This document shows positions 1 to 9,722 of a DNA stretch of 64,000 nucleotides, piece after piece. A program made the position numbers and the translations under genes. The stretch is from Haliea sp. (GTDB lineage Bacteria; Pseudomonadota; Gammaproteobacteria; Pseudomonadales; Halieaceae), in assembly GCA_002692965.1 (NCBI GenBank), contig NZNC01000025.1, forward strand, positions 62,001 to 126,000, read 5' to 3'. Numbering within the stretch: position 1 is the stretch's first letter; every line of letters starts with the position of its first letter. The notes beneath the pieces were generated by a model, which saw only the letters and a program-made list of their open reading frames with translations, ran no database searches and was not told the origin of the DNA.

Positions 1-42
1 ACCATGTCAAGGTAGCGCTCTAACCAACTGAGCTATGGTCCT
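1..42 (-). tRNA. tRNA-Val (GAC), 5' part only
   Basis: Read on the minus strand the first 42 bases give a 7-nt acceptor strand (AGGACCA), the TA linker, a D-arm with a 4-bp stem (GCTC/GAGC), and an anticodon stem CTACC followed by the loop TTGACAT. The anticodon is GAC, so the tRNA reads GUC/GUU valine codons. The 3' half, including the T-arm and CCA end, lies outside the window. A good promoter with a GC-rich discriminator sits just upstream. Confidence 0.9.
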
Positions 43-46
43 CCGA

Positions 47-82
47 GGCGCGCCATAATACCCGAAAACGGCCGGTTTACAA
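47..82 (-). promoter_or_regulatory. tRNA-Val promoter with GC-rich discriminator
   Basis: On the minus strand TTGTAA (77-82) lies 16 bp upstream of TATTAT (55-60), followed by GGCGCGCC (47-54) just before the tRNA. The -10 matches the sigma-70 consensus in 5 of 6 positions. GC-rich discriminators are typical of stringently controlled stable-RNA promoters; that this one is ppGpp-sensitive is inference. Confidence 0.6.
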
Positions 83-210
83 GAGCCCCGGCACAGAAAA
101 GCCCATCAGTGTGGCTTGGAGGTGCCCGGCGCCGGGCTCTGGTCAATTGAAAAACGCCCCTTCTGCGGGCACTCTGGTGCTGTCTTGTCTTTGCGTGGAG
201 CGCCCTGCCG

Positions 211-2160
<1,950 letters not shown>

Positions 2161-2189
2161 GGGTGCGCTGCGCCGGCACAGTCCGGCAT

Positions 2190-2274
2190 CAGGCTTCCAC
2201 CGATTTCAGGCTTTCTCCAGCCTCAGGCTTTCCGCAACCCCAGGCTTTCCGCAAGCTCAGGCTTCGACCGGCTG
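2190..2274. repeat. 17-bp tandem repeat, five units
   Basis: CAGGCTT recurs at 2190, 2207, 2224, 2241 and 2258, exactly 17 bp apart. The best-matched units are 3 and 4 (CAGGCTTTCCGCAA followed by three variable bases); units 1, 2 and 5 have diverged. The array fills the space between the convergent aacS and desaturase genes. Its last unit supplies the final codons and the TGA stop of the desaturase, so repeat expansion or contraction could change that C-terminus. Confidence 0.85.
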
Positions 2275-3027
2275 ATTCCGCTCATCCCGCGGGGATTTTT
2301 CCATGGGGTGGGTTTCCACGGTGCCAAACAGCCAGTCGTAGAGCAGGGTGATGGTGGCGTAGTTGCCCCGGTGCATGTCCAGGTGGTGGGCATCGTGTTT
2401 CATGGCGATCCAGTTCACCGTTCGGAAGGGGAAGCGGTTGAGATCGATGCGGCAGTGGTTCACCTGGTTCAGTTGGGTGAATACCAGGGTGGAGAGCAGG
2501 ATGGTTGCGACCTGGAAAGGTGCCAGTCCGGCCAGCCCCAGTACCACGATAGTGACGAAGTACAGCGCGATGCCAATAAAGATCTCCCAGGGGTGCAGCA
2601 GGTGGGAGTCGATGGAGGTGATGCGGCTTCGGGCCTGGTGGTGGACCGCATGCACCCGGCGCAGGTAGCCCTGGCCGTGGAACAGGAAACGGTGCACCAG
2701 GTAATAGAAAAAGTCGTAGACCATCAGGATCAACACCACATCCAGAGCGATTCGCCACAGGGGCTGTGCCTCCAGGGTGACGAAGAAAGGCAGGATGGCG
2801 ACATAGAACACCAGATTGACGGCCCCGCCGACTTTCTGGCTGTTCTTGACCCGGTGATGGTACTTCTTGCCCTGCTCGCGCCACTTTTTCTGATTGGCTT
2901 CCCGGTTCTGGCTGCGCGCCTCGGCGAAGGCGGGCACCTGAAAGGCCAGCCATTGCAGCACTTTCATCGAAACGATCAGCAGCACCAGTGTTACCAGGCT
3001 GGCCTGCCAGTTGTAGGTGAACTCCAT
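2257..3027 (-). CDS. sterol desaturase / fatty acid hydroxylase family membrane protein
   Basis: Integral-membrane di-iron oxygenase of the FA_hydroxylase family, 256 residues, with several hydrophobic helices (about residues 8-30, 75-110 and 150-185). Three histidine clusters expected to hold the di-iron site are visible: HRFLFH (about 117), HAVHH (about 130) and HDAHH (about 218). These enzymes hydroxylate or desaturate sterol-like or fatty acyl lipids with O2; the substrate cannot be read from sequence. The last residues (NQPVEA) are encoded by the first unit of a 17-bp tandem repeat as read on this strand. The promoter lies in the intergenic region shared with the divergent DAO-family gene. 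Confidence 0.85.
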   Translation of the reverse strand: MEFTYNWQASLVTLVLLIVSMKVLQWLAFQVPAFAEARSQNREANQKKWREQGKKYHHRVKNSQKVGGAVNLVFYVAILPFFVTLEAQPLWRIALDVVLILMVYDFFYYLVHRFLFHGQGYLRRVHAVHHQARSRITSIDSHLLHPWEIFIGIALYFVTIVVLGLAGLAPFQVATILLSTLVFTQLNQVNHCRIDLNRFPFRTVNWIAMKHDAHHLDMHRGNYATITLLYDWLFGTVETHPMEKSPRDERNQPVEA

Positions 3028-3077
3028 GACCCGCGTCCTCCACTGGGCAAAGCTGCCACGACGGTTTGCGTGCGGTT

Positions 3078-3106
3078 ATAGTAAATCTGTATTGACATAT
3101 GGTCAA
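3078..3106 (-). promoter_or_regulatory. desaturase promoter with TTGAC palindrome
   Basis: On the minus strand TTGACC (3101-3106) is 17 bp from TACTAT (3078-3083), a reasonable sigma-70 pair about 50 bp before the desaturase start. The -35 lies in an inverted repeat TTGACATATGGTCAA (3092-3106), which also offers TTGACA to the opposite, DAO-gene strand. A shared regulator site is possible but not shown. Confidence 0.45.
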
Positions 3107-3215
3107 CTGTGATTGATTAAAGTGCCGGGTGCTGCGGCGGCCTTGTATTTCAGGGCCCGCCGCGCCAATCTTGCGCCAGAGTCGGGGAGCGGGAAGCGGG
3201 AGGAGTGTGCGCCTT

Positions 3216-4457
3216 ATGCAGGGCAATTTTGACGTCATCATTATCGGTGCCGGCATCATCGGCCTCTCCACCGCCTGGCAACTGGCCAGGCGCAGTCGCT
3301 TGCGCGTGCTGGTGCTGGAAAAGGGGGCCGGCGTCGGCGAGGGTTCCACCGGCGCTTCCTCGGCAGTCTGCCGCTACCGCTACTCCCTGGATACCGTAGT
3401 GCAGCTGGCCCGGGACGGTATTAAGGCCTATCGCCACTGGGAGGAATTTACCGGGCTGGCCGAGCCCGCGGCCCGCTTCGAGCAGGACGGTGTACTCTGG
3501 CTGACCGGCCAGAGCGCGGGCTGGGCGGCTCGGGAGCATGCCCGCATGCAGGGGCTGGGTATTGCCACCGAAGTGCTCAAGGACAGCGACCTGGCGGAGC
3601 GCTTCCCGGCGCTCTCCACCTGCACCCTGGCACCGGATCTCGAGACCGGCGAGGAGCATGACTGCGTCGGTGGCGGTGAACACTTCTTCGAGGTGGAGGG
3701 GGGCTACATGGACCCGACCGCGGCGGCCTCGGACCTGCTAGCTGCCTGCCGTGGCGCCGGTGTCACGGTGCACTTCAATGCGGCGGTGGCGGAGATACGG
3801 CAGGCCGGTGGCGCCGTGACCGGCGTGAGCCTGGCCGACGGTTCGCACTACGCGGCCGGCTGCGTGGTCAATGCCGCCGGCCCCTGGTGCAATGTCCTGC
3901 TGCACAGCGCCGGCCTGTCCCTGCCCTGGCGACTGAGTCCCACGCGCATCCAGATCGTTTACCTGGACCTGCCGCCGGCGCTGCAGACAGCGCTGCCGGT
4001 CACCGTGGATATGGACGCCGGGATCTATTTCCGGCGCCAGAATCGCGGCCAGCAGCTGGTGCTGGGCTCGACCCTGGAAAGTGACGAGCAGGAGCGGGTG
4101 GCGGACCCGGAGAACTTCAACCGCCTGGCCGACGACAGCTTCATGCAGGCCAAGCTGCACGCCCTGCACCACCGTATTCCCTCACTGCCCTACACCGGGC
4201 GGGTGACCTCCTATTGCGGGCTGTACACGGTGAACGAGCAGGATGTGCACCCGGTGATCGGTCCCACGCAGCTGGCGGGTTTTTACCTGGCCAATGGCTT
4301 CTCGGGTCACGGCTTCAAGCTGGCTCCGGCGGCCGGGGCCCTGCTGGCGCGGATGATCAGTGGCGAGCAGGATGCCTTCGATACCACAGCCGACCCGGCC
4401 TTCTTCCGGGTCGATCGCGCGCCGATTGCCCTGAGCAGCAAGTCGGTGCTGGCCTGA
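3216..4457 (+). CDS. FAD-dependent oxidoreductase, DAO family
   Basis: Predicted flavoprotein of the D-amino-acid oxidase/sarcosine oxidase/glycine oxidase superfamily, 413 residues, oxidising an amine or amino acid. The N-terminal dinucleotide fold is VIIIGAGIIGLSTAWQL (about 7-23) followed by an acidic FAD-ribose residue in LVLEKG. The C-terminal FAD contact GLYTVNEQDVHPVIG and FSGHGFKLAP (about 330-370) are typical of the sarcosine oxidase beta-subunit/glycine oxidase branch. I place the start at the ATG at 3216 because GGGAGGAG (3198-3205) precedes it; an in-frame ATG at 3129 lacks such a site and adds a non-conserved tail. The substrate is unknown. It converges on the PyrDK-type gene. 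Confidence 0.85.
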   Translation: MQGNFDVIIIGAGIIGLSTAWQLARRSRLRVLVLEKGAGVGEGSTGASSAVCRYRYSLDTVVQLARDGIKAYRHWEEFTGLAEPAARFEQDGVLWLTGQSAGWAAREHARMQGLGIATEVLKDSDLAERFPALSTCTLAPDLETGEEHDCVGGGEHFFEVEGGYMDPTAAASDLLAACRGAGVTVHFNAAVAEIRQAGGAVTGVSLADGSHYAAGCVVNAAGPWCNVLLHSAGLSLPWRLSPTRIQIVYLDLPPALQTALPVTVDMDAGIYFRRQNRGQQLVLGSTLESDEQERVADPENFNRLADDSFMQAKLHALHHRIPSLPYTGRVTSYCGLYTVNEQDVHPVIGPTQLAGFYLANGFSGHGFKLAPAAGALLARMISGEQDAFDTTADPAFFRVDRAPIALSSKSVLA

Positions 4458-4532
4458 ATCACCTGCTGCGATCAGGCGGAAGTGGCCCCCGGCATACCCG
4501 GAGGGCTGCCTGGGAGAGGCGCCGAGCCGGTC

Positions 4533-6173
4533 TCAGAGCCGGTCGGCGGCGATAAAGGGGCCGTCGACACAGAGGCGGCGACCGCTGGGGGTGGCGCAGG
4601 CGCCGCAGATGCCGACCCCGCACTTGGTCAGGTAGTCGATGGCACTGAAGATGCGGCTGTCATCACAGAACTCCCGCTGCACGGCAATTGCCGCGTGCAC
4701 CATCGGCTCGGGGCCGCAGTTGTAGAACACCAGGTTGGCGCGCTCGTCGTCGCTCATGCCCGCCAGGCGCTCCCGCAGCAGCTCGGTGACCCGGCCGTGG
4801 TACCCGGCGCTGCCGTCGTCGGTGGCCACGTGGACCTCGGCGATTTCCCGGCACTCGTCCAGGAAGTAGAGGCGCTCCGCGGTACGGGCACCGGCAAACA
4901 CCTCGGCGTTGCCGAAGTCCCGCGCCGCCTGGTAGACCGCCGCCAGGCCGGTGCCGCCCGCCACCGCCATGATGCGGGCATCTTCCGGCGGTTCCACCGG
5001 GATGCCGTGGGGGCCGCGGACATAGGCCTCGGTGCCAACCGGCAGGTCCATCAGGCTGTGGGTGAACTGGCCGACATCGATGACCACCAGGGAGAAGGGA
5101 TCGTCGGTGAGAGCGGAGAAGGGCTTTTCGCCCACCCCCGGCACCCACAGGAAGACAAATTCACCCGCCTGGATGTTCACCTTGCGGTCGAAGGTGAGCA
5201 GGGTGATGTCCTCGCAGACCCGGCGGTTTTCCACCAGGGTGACCGGGCGGAAGCCCATGTCGATGTCGTAGCGGATGTGCGATTCGGCGCGTTCGCTGCC
5301 GTGCTCCAGGTCGCGCTGCAGGGCCTGGAAATAGTCGCCGATCTCGTCGGTAGTCAGGCCTACCAGCGCGGAGCCGATACCCACCACCGAGGCGCCCGCA
5401 TCGAGAAAGGCGCGCACGTCACCGGCACTGCTGGCACCGCCGCAGCCGATCAGCGGCAGGTCCACCGCGGCGGCGACTTCCCGCAGGCACTTCAGGGCGA
5501 TCGGCAACACCGCCTTGCCGGACATGCCGCCCATGCCGTTGCTCAGCACGGGGTGGCCATGTGCCGCGGTGTAGCCGGGACCGAGCGTATTGATGGCGCA
5601 CAGACCATCGGCACCGCCCTCGGCGGCAGCCCGGGCGATCGCCGCGATATCGCTGGTGTTCGGGGTCAGCTTGGGAATCACGGGGATATCCACCACCGCC
5701 TTGACCGCCGCGGTGATCTCCCGCACCAGCTCCGGGTCCTGGCCCATGGCCATGCCATAGCCCTTGGCATGCGGGCAGGAGAGGTTCAGCTCCAGACCAT
5801 CGGAGACCGGCGCCAGCAGCTTCGCCACCTCGACAAATTCCTCCACCGAGCCACCGAAGATCGAGGTGAGCAGAAAGCGGTCTTCCGGCACCCGCAGCTT
5901 GCGGAGCAACTCAAGGGATTGCTCCGCCCCCGGGTTGGTCAGTCCCACCGCGTTGACGAAGCAGCCGGGGGCGTACTGGCTCAGCACCGGCTCCCGATAG
6001 CCCGCGCGGGGGGACAGGCCGATGCTTTTGGTCGTCACCACACCGACCTCGGGCATGTGGTCAAAGACATACTGGATGATGGATGTGGCGGTGGTCACGA
6101 TGCCCGAAGGGATCGTGAAGGGGCCGGACAGGGTCTTTCCCAGGAACTCGGTTTTCAAGGCGGTGCTCGGCAA
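4533..6173 (-). CDS. fused dihydroorotate dehydrogenase (PyrD-PyrK type)
   Basis: One 546-residue chain joins a class-1 dihydroorotate dehydrogenase-like FMN barrel (about 1-300) to a PyrK-like FAD/NAD/2Fe-2S electron-transfer module (about 310-546). The barrel has ELNLSCPHAKG (about 130), whose cysteine fits the class-1 catalytic base, and GCGG and GIGSAL phosphate-binding turns. The PyrK part has the flavin motif EKPFSALTDDPFS, the nucleotide motif AVAGGTGLAAVY, and four cysteines spaced C-x4-C-x2-C-x8-C near the C-terminus. In class 1B enzymes these are separate PyrD and PyrK chains passing electrons to NAD. Related barrels such as dihydropyrimidine dehydrogenase could give a different substrate, so orotate synthesis is likely but not certain. 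It is monocistronic between convergent and tandem neighbours. Confidence 0.8.
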   Translation of the reverse strand: MPSTALKTEFLGKTLSGPFTIPSGIVTTATSIIQYVFDHMPEVGVVTTKSIGLSPRAGYREPVLSQYAPGCFVNAVGLTNPGAEQSLELLRKLRVPEDRFLLTSIFGGSVEEFVEVAKLLAPVSDGLELNLSCPHAKGYGMAMGQDPELVREITAAVKAVVDIPVIPKLTPNTSDIAAIARAAAEGGADGLCAINTLGPGYTAAHGHPVLSNGMGGMSGKAVLPIALKCLREVAAAVDLPLIGCGGASSAGDVRAFLDAGASVVGIGSALVGLTTDEIGDYFQALQRDLEHGSERAESHIRYDIDMGFRPVTLVENRRVCEDITLLTFDRKVNIQAGEFVFLWVPGVGEKPFSALTDDPFSLVVIDVGQFTHSLMDLPVGTEAYVRGPHGIPVEPPEDARIMAVAGGTGLAAVYQAARDFGNAEVFAGARTAERLYFLDECREIAEVHVATDDGSAGYHGRVTELLRERLAGMSDDERANLVFYNCGPEPMVHAAIAVQREFCDDSRIFSAIDYLTKCGVGICGACATPSGRRLCVDGPFIAADRL

Positions 6174-6245
6174 TTTTCAAGGGGGTGGGTGGGGGCGCAC
6201 AGTATAGCGCCTGGCCCGCGGGGAGTCGAAAATTGCCGCTGCGTT

Positions 6246-7724
6246 TCAGGTGCCGCAGAAGGTGCGGCGTACCCGCTGTTCCTCGGTGGCGGGCAGGGCG
6301 TAGTCGCGGTCGGCCGGGTCGTAGTCGAAGGGGCGGGTGACCCGTTCCAGCAGGCGGTGGAAGGGGGCGAAGTCGTCGTCCCGGGTGGCTGCCTGGATGA
6401 CCGCCTCAACCTGGTGATTGCGGGGGATGAACACGGGATTGGCCCGGACCATGGCGGCCCGGCGCTCCGCCGGGTCTGCACCCTCGCGCGCCAGCCGCTC
6501 GCGCCAGCGCGCCAGCCAGTCGTCAAAGCGCTCCGGCAGGGTGAACAGCGCTGCCACGCTGCCGGGACCGTCCGGGTCGGGCCCTGCCAGATCCGCCAGA
6601 CGGCGGAAGGTCAGGGTGAAATCGCTGCCCGCCGCCTGCATCAGCTCGTGCAGTTCGCCGACCAGGGCGTCGTCACCGCTTTCCCGGGTGGTGAAGCCCA
6701 GCTTGGCCTGCAGGCCCACCCGGTGCGCCGCCTCGAAATGCTCTCCGAAGGTATCCGCCGCGGCCTGTGCCAGGGCTACCGCGCGCTCGCTGTCGCTGTG
6801 GATCAGCGGCAGCAGCGCCTGGGCCAGGCAGGCCAGGTTCCAGTGGGCAATACCCGGCTGGTTGCCCCAGGCGTAGCGCCCCTGACGGTCGATGGAACTG
6901 AACACCGTCGCGGGGTCGAAAGCCTCCATGAAGGCGCAGGGGCCGTAGTCGATGGTCTCGCCGCAGAGCAGCATGTTGTCGGTGTTCATCACCCCGTGAA
7001 TGAAACCCAGCAGCTGCCAGCGGGCCACCAGCGCCGCCTGTCGCTGGATCACAGCCTCCAGCAGGGCCAGGGCGGGCTTGTCGCTGTCCCGGCGCTCCGG
7101 GTAGTGGCGGGCGAGGGTATGTTCCACCAGGGCATGCAGGGAATCCGTGTCCTTGCGGGCGTAGAAATACTCCAGCGTGCCGATGCGGATATGACTGCTG
7201 GCCACCCGGGCGAGGATGGCACCGGGGAGCGCCTGCTCGCGGTATACCGGCTCACCGGTGCTGACCGCCGCCAGGGCGCGGGTCGTGGGTACGCCCAGTG
7301 CCGCCATCGCCTCGCTGAGGATGTATTCCCGCAGTACAGGCCCGATGGGCGAGCGGCCATCCCCGCCGCGGGACCAGGGCGTGGGGCCGCTGCCCTTGAG
7401 CTGCAGGTCGAAGCGCCGGCCCTCCGGGGTGAGAATTTCCCCCAGCAGCAGCGCGCGTCCATCCCCGAGCTGAGGGTTGAAGCTGCCGAACTGGTGGCCG
7501 GCATAGGCCGCCGCCAGCGGTTCTGCACCGGGGAAGGGGGCGTTGCCCGCCAGTGCTGCGGTTCCCGCCGGGGAGGCCAGCCAGTCGGCGTCCAGGCCCA
7601 GGCCGGTCGCCAGCTCCCGGTTGACGCGAATCGGGGTCGGGGCGGCAACGGGTACCGGGTCCATCCGCCGGAAGCAGGCCTCCGGCAGGCGGCTATAGCT
7701 GTTGTCGAAATGAAATGCAGTCAT
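6246..7724 (-). CDS. selO: protein adenylyltransferase SelO (YdiU family)
   Basis: Pseudokinase-fold enzyme that transfers AMP from ATP to Ser, Thr or Tyr of target proteins and is linked to redox stress protection. The 492-residue length and conserved blocks are diagnostic: the N-terminal FDNSYSRLPE, the AGHQFGSFNPQLGDGRA segment (about 88-104), LQLKGSGPTPWSRGGDGRS (about 122-140), and the metal-binding MNTDNMLLCGETIDYGPCAFME (about 243-264). Bacterial members carry no selenocysteine. The C-terminus ends ...RTFCGT, keeping the Cys found near the end of many family members. It diverges from the amidohydrolase gene across about 86 bp and follows the PyrDK-type gene on the map with 72 bp between them. 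Confidence 0.93.
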   Translation of the reverse strand: MTAFHFDNSYSRLPEACFRRMDPVPVAAPTPIRVNRELATGLGLDADWLASPAGTAALAGNAPFPGAEPLAAAYAGHQFGSFNPQLGDGRALLLGEILTPEGRRFDLQLKGSGPTPWSRGGDGRSPIGPVLREYILSEAMAALGVPTTRALAAVSTGEPVYREQALPGAILARVASSHIRIGTLEYFYARKDTDSLHALVEHTLARHYPERRDSDKPALALLEAVIQRQAALVARWQLLGFIHGVMNTDNMLLCGETIDYGPCAFMEAFDPATVFSSIDRQGRYAWGNQPGIAHWNLACLAQALLPLIHSDSERAVALAQAAADTFGEHFEAAHRVGLQAKLGFTTRESGDDALVGELHELMQAAGSDFTLTFRRLADLAGPDPDGPGSVAALFTLPERFDDWLARWRERLAREGADPAERRAAMVRANPVFIPRNHQVEAVIQAATRDDDFAPFHRLLERVTRPFDYDPADRDYALPATEEQRVRRTFCGT

Positions 7725-7810
7725 CGTGGTCTTTACTGTAGCACCCGGGACTGGCAGATTACACGCCGATAACTAGAGTCGGGCCCACCCGGCAGACAGG
7801 AGAAAATAGC

Positions 7811-9679
7811 ATGAGTGGTAGCTGGGACACCCTGATCCACGACGCGCTGGTGTTTGACGGCACCGGCACCCCCCCGCAAACCCTGGATATCGCCATCAAG
7901 GACGGGCGCGTGGCCGCCCGCGGTCAGGGGCTGCCCCGCGGCGAGGCGGCGCGGGTGGTGGATGGCACCGGGCAGTGGCTGATGCCGGGCCTGTTGGACA
8001 TTCACACCCACCTCGACCTGGAAGTGGACCTGGACCCGCGCCTGCCGGAGGTGGTTCGCCACGGCACCACCACGGTGCTGATGGGTAACTGCAGTTTGGG
8101 TACCTGCTTCGGCAAGCAGCTCGAGGGCGAGCAAAACCCCATCGTCGACTGCTTCACCCGAGTGGAGAACATCCCCAAGAAGGTGCTGTCGAAGTGCGTG
8201 GAGGCGATTACCTGGGACAGTACCGAGGGTTATCTGGAGCACCTGGACAGCCTGCCCCTGGGGCCCAATGTGGCCAGCTTTGTGCCCCACTCGATGTTGC
8301 GGGTGGAGGTCATGGGGCTGCAGGACAGCATTAGCCGCGACCCCACCGACGCCGAGCTGAGGGAGATGGAAAACCTGCTCGAGGAGGCCATGGCCCAGGG
8401 CTACCTGGGCATGAGCACCGATGGCCTGCCCTTCCACTACCTGGCCAATGCGCCCAATACCGATCAGCGCATCCCCACCCAGTTTGCCAGTTACAAGGAG
8501 CTGAAGCGCCTGCTCGGGGTGGTGCGCCGCTACGATCGCGTCTGGCAGACCACGCCCTTGCTGGAGAATCGGGCCAAGGCGCTGTTCTATTTCCTGCTCA
8601 GCAGTGGCCGCCTCTACGGGCGTACCCTGAAAACCTCGGCGCTGTCGGCGATGGAGTTCGTGCTGGCACCGAAGGCTTCCAATGCCTTCCTCGGCCTGGC
8701 CTCCCTGATCAACAGCCGCCTGCTCAAGGGGCGCATCCATTTCCAGGCCCTGGCGACCAACTTCCGGGTCTGGTCGGACGGTATTGTCAGCCCGCTGTTC
8801 GAGGAGCTGGATTCCACCTGCAAGTTGATTGCCAAGGAATACGACGATGTCGCGGGGCGGCGCGCCCTGCTGGATGATCCCGCCTTCGTCGAGGAATTCC
8901 GGCGCGAGTGGCAGCACGGTCGCGTCGGGCGCAACCTGGCGACCCTGAAAACCCACCTGGGCTTCCCCGACAAACTGGTAGTACGCGACCTGCAGCGCAT
9001 GGTCTTCGACGGGGCTCCGGTACCCGAGTGGGAGGGGGAGACCCTGCAGGCAGTGATGGAGCGCCTGCAGCGTTTCCAGTCGGGAGACCAGGGCGAGGCC
9101 CGTTCCGAGGTTGAGCGCGAAGCCTTCGAGGGCTTTGGCGAGCCCGTGGCGGATGACGCCGATTTCATGCTGGCGCTGTTGCGCCGTTACGACAAGCGCT
9201 TCCGCTTCTGGGTGGACGTGGCCAACAAGGACAATGTTGCCACCCTCGACCTGCTGCTGCACCGCAACACCCTGCCTGGCTTCAACGATTCCGGCGCTCA
9301 CATTACCAACATGGCCTTCTTCGACAGCAACCTGATGGGCCTGAAGCTGGCCCAGGCGCAGGGCCTGGACACGGTCAGCACGCTGGTGCGGCGTCTGACC
9401 CGGGAGCCGGCGCAATTCTTCGGGCTGGATGTCGGCAGCCTGGAGATCGGTGCCCAGGCGGATATTGTGCTGATCGACCCGGAGCAACTGCGCGCGTGGG
9501 ATACCAATAGCCACCGCGAGTTCGTCTACCGCGAGCTGTTCGACCACCGGCAGATGGTCAATCGCTCCGACGGCGTGGTCAGCCGGGTGTTCATTGCCGG
9601 CGAGCCGGTGTGGGAGAACAACGCTTACACCGACGCCCTGGGCAGCCGACCCCTGGGCCGGGCGCTGCGGGCGGCCTGA
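7811..9679 (+). CDS. amidohydrolase, N-acyl-D-amino-acid deacylase-like
   Basis: Metal-dependent hydrolase of 622 residues in the D-aminoacylase/dihydroorotase-like amidohydrolase group, cytosolic (no signal peptide). Visible site features are LDIHTHLDLEV (about 60-70), the GNCSLG segment equivalent to the metal-binding cysteine region of D-aminoacylase (about 94-99), and GFNDSGAHITNMAF (about 493-506) with the catalytic aspartate. The C-terminal beta-sandwich ends in a typical PEQLRAW...HRQMVNRSDGVVSRVFIAGEPVW block. The start at 7811 follows AGGAGA by 8 nt. The middle is longer than in classical D-aminoacylases (about 480 residues), so the substrate may be a larger amide. It stands as a single gene divergent from selO. 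Confidence 0.8.
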   Translation: MSGSWDTLIHDALVFDGTGTPPQTLDIAIKDGRVAARGQGLPRGEAARVVDGTGQWLMPGLLDIHTHLDLEVDLDPRLPEVVRHGTTTVLMGNCSLGTCFGKQLEGEQNPIVDCFTRVENIPKKVLSKCVEAITWDSTEGYLEHLDSLPLGPNVASFVPHSMLRVEVMGLQDSISRDPTDAELREMENLLEEAMAQGYLGMSTDGLPFHYLANAPNTDQRIPTQFASYKELKRLLGVVRRYDRVWQTTPLLENRAKALFYFLLSSGRLYGRTLKTSALSAMEFVLAPKASNAFLGLASLINSRLLKGRIHFQALATNFRVWSDGIVSPLFEELDSTCKLIAKEYDDVAGRRALLDDPAFVEEFRREWQHGRVGRNLATLKTHLGFPDKLVVRDLQRMVFDGAPVPEWEGETLQAVMERLQRFQSGDQGEARSEVEREAFEGFGEPVADDADFMLALLRRYDKRFRFWVDVANKDNVATLDLLLHRNTLPGFNDSGAHITNMAFFDSNLMGLKLAQAQGLDTVSTLVRRLTREPAQFFGLDVGSLEIGAQADIVLIDPEQLRAWDTNSHREFVYRELFDHRQMVNRSDGVVSRVFIAGEPVWENNAYTDALGSRPLGRALRAA

Positions 9680-9722
9680 GGCGCCGGGACCAGGGCTCCA
9701 GGACTGCCGGCCTCGCGACGGC

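Noticed and set aside
149-170. GC hairpin followed by T-run on the minus strand, terminator-like
   Set aside because: Only four stem pairs and no minus-strand gene upstream that it could terminate; left unannotated.
4482-7772. Plus-strand open frame of 1096 codons
   Set aside because: It lies antisense to the fused dihydroorotate dehydrogenase and selO, both with clear motifs. Its translation is Gly/Arg/His/Gln-rich without any domain, as expected of a GC-rich shadow frame.
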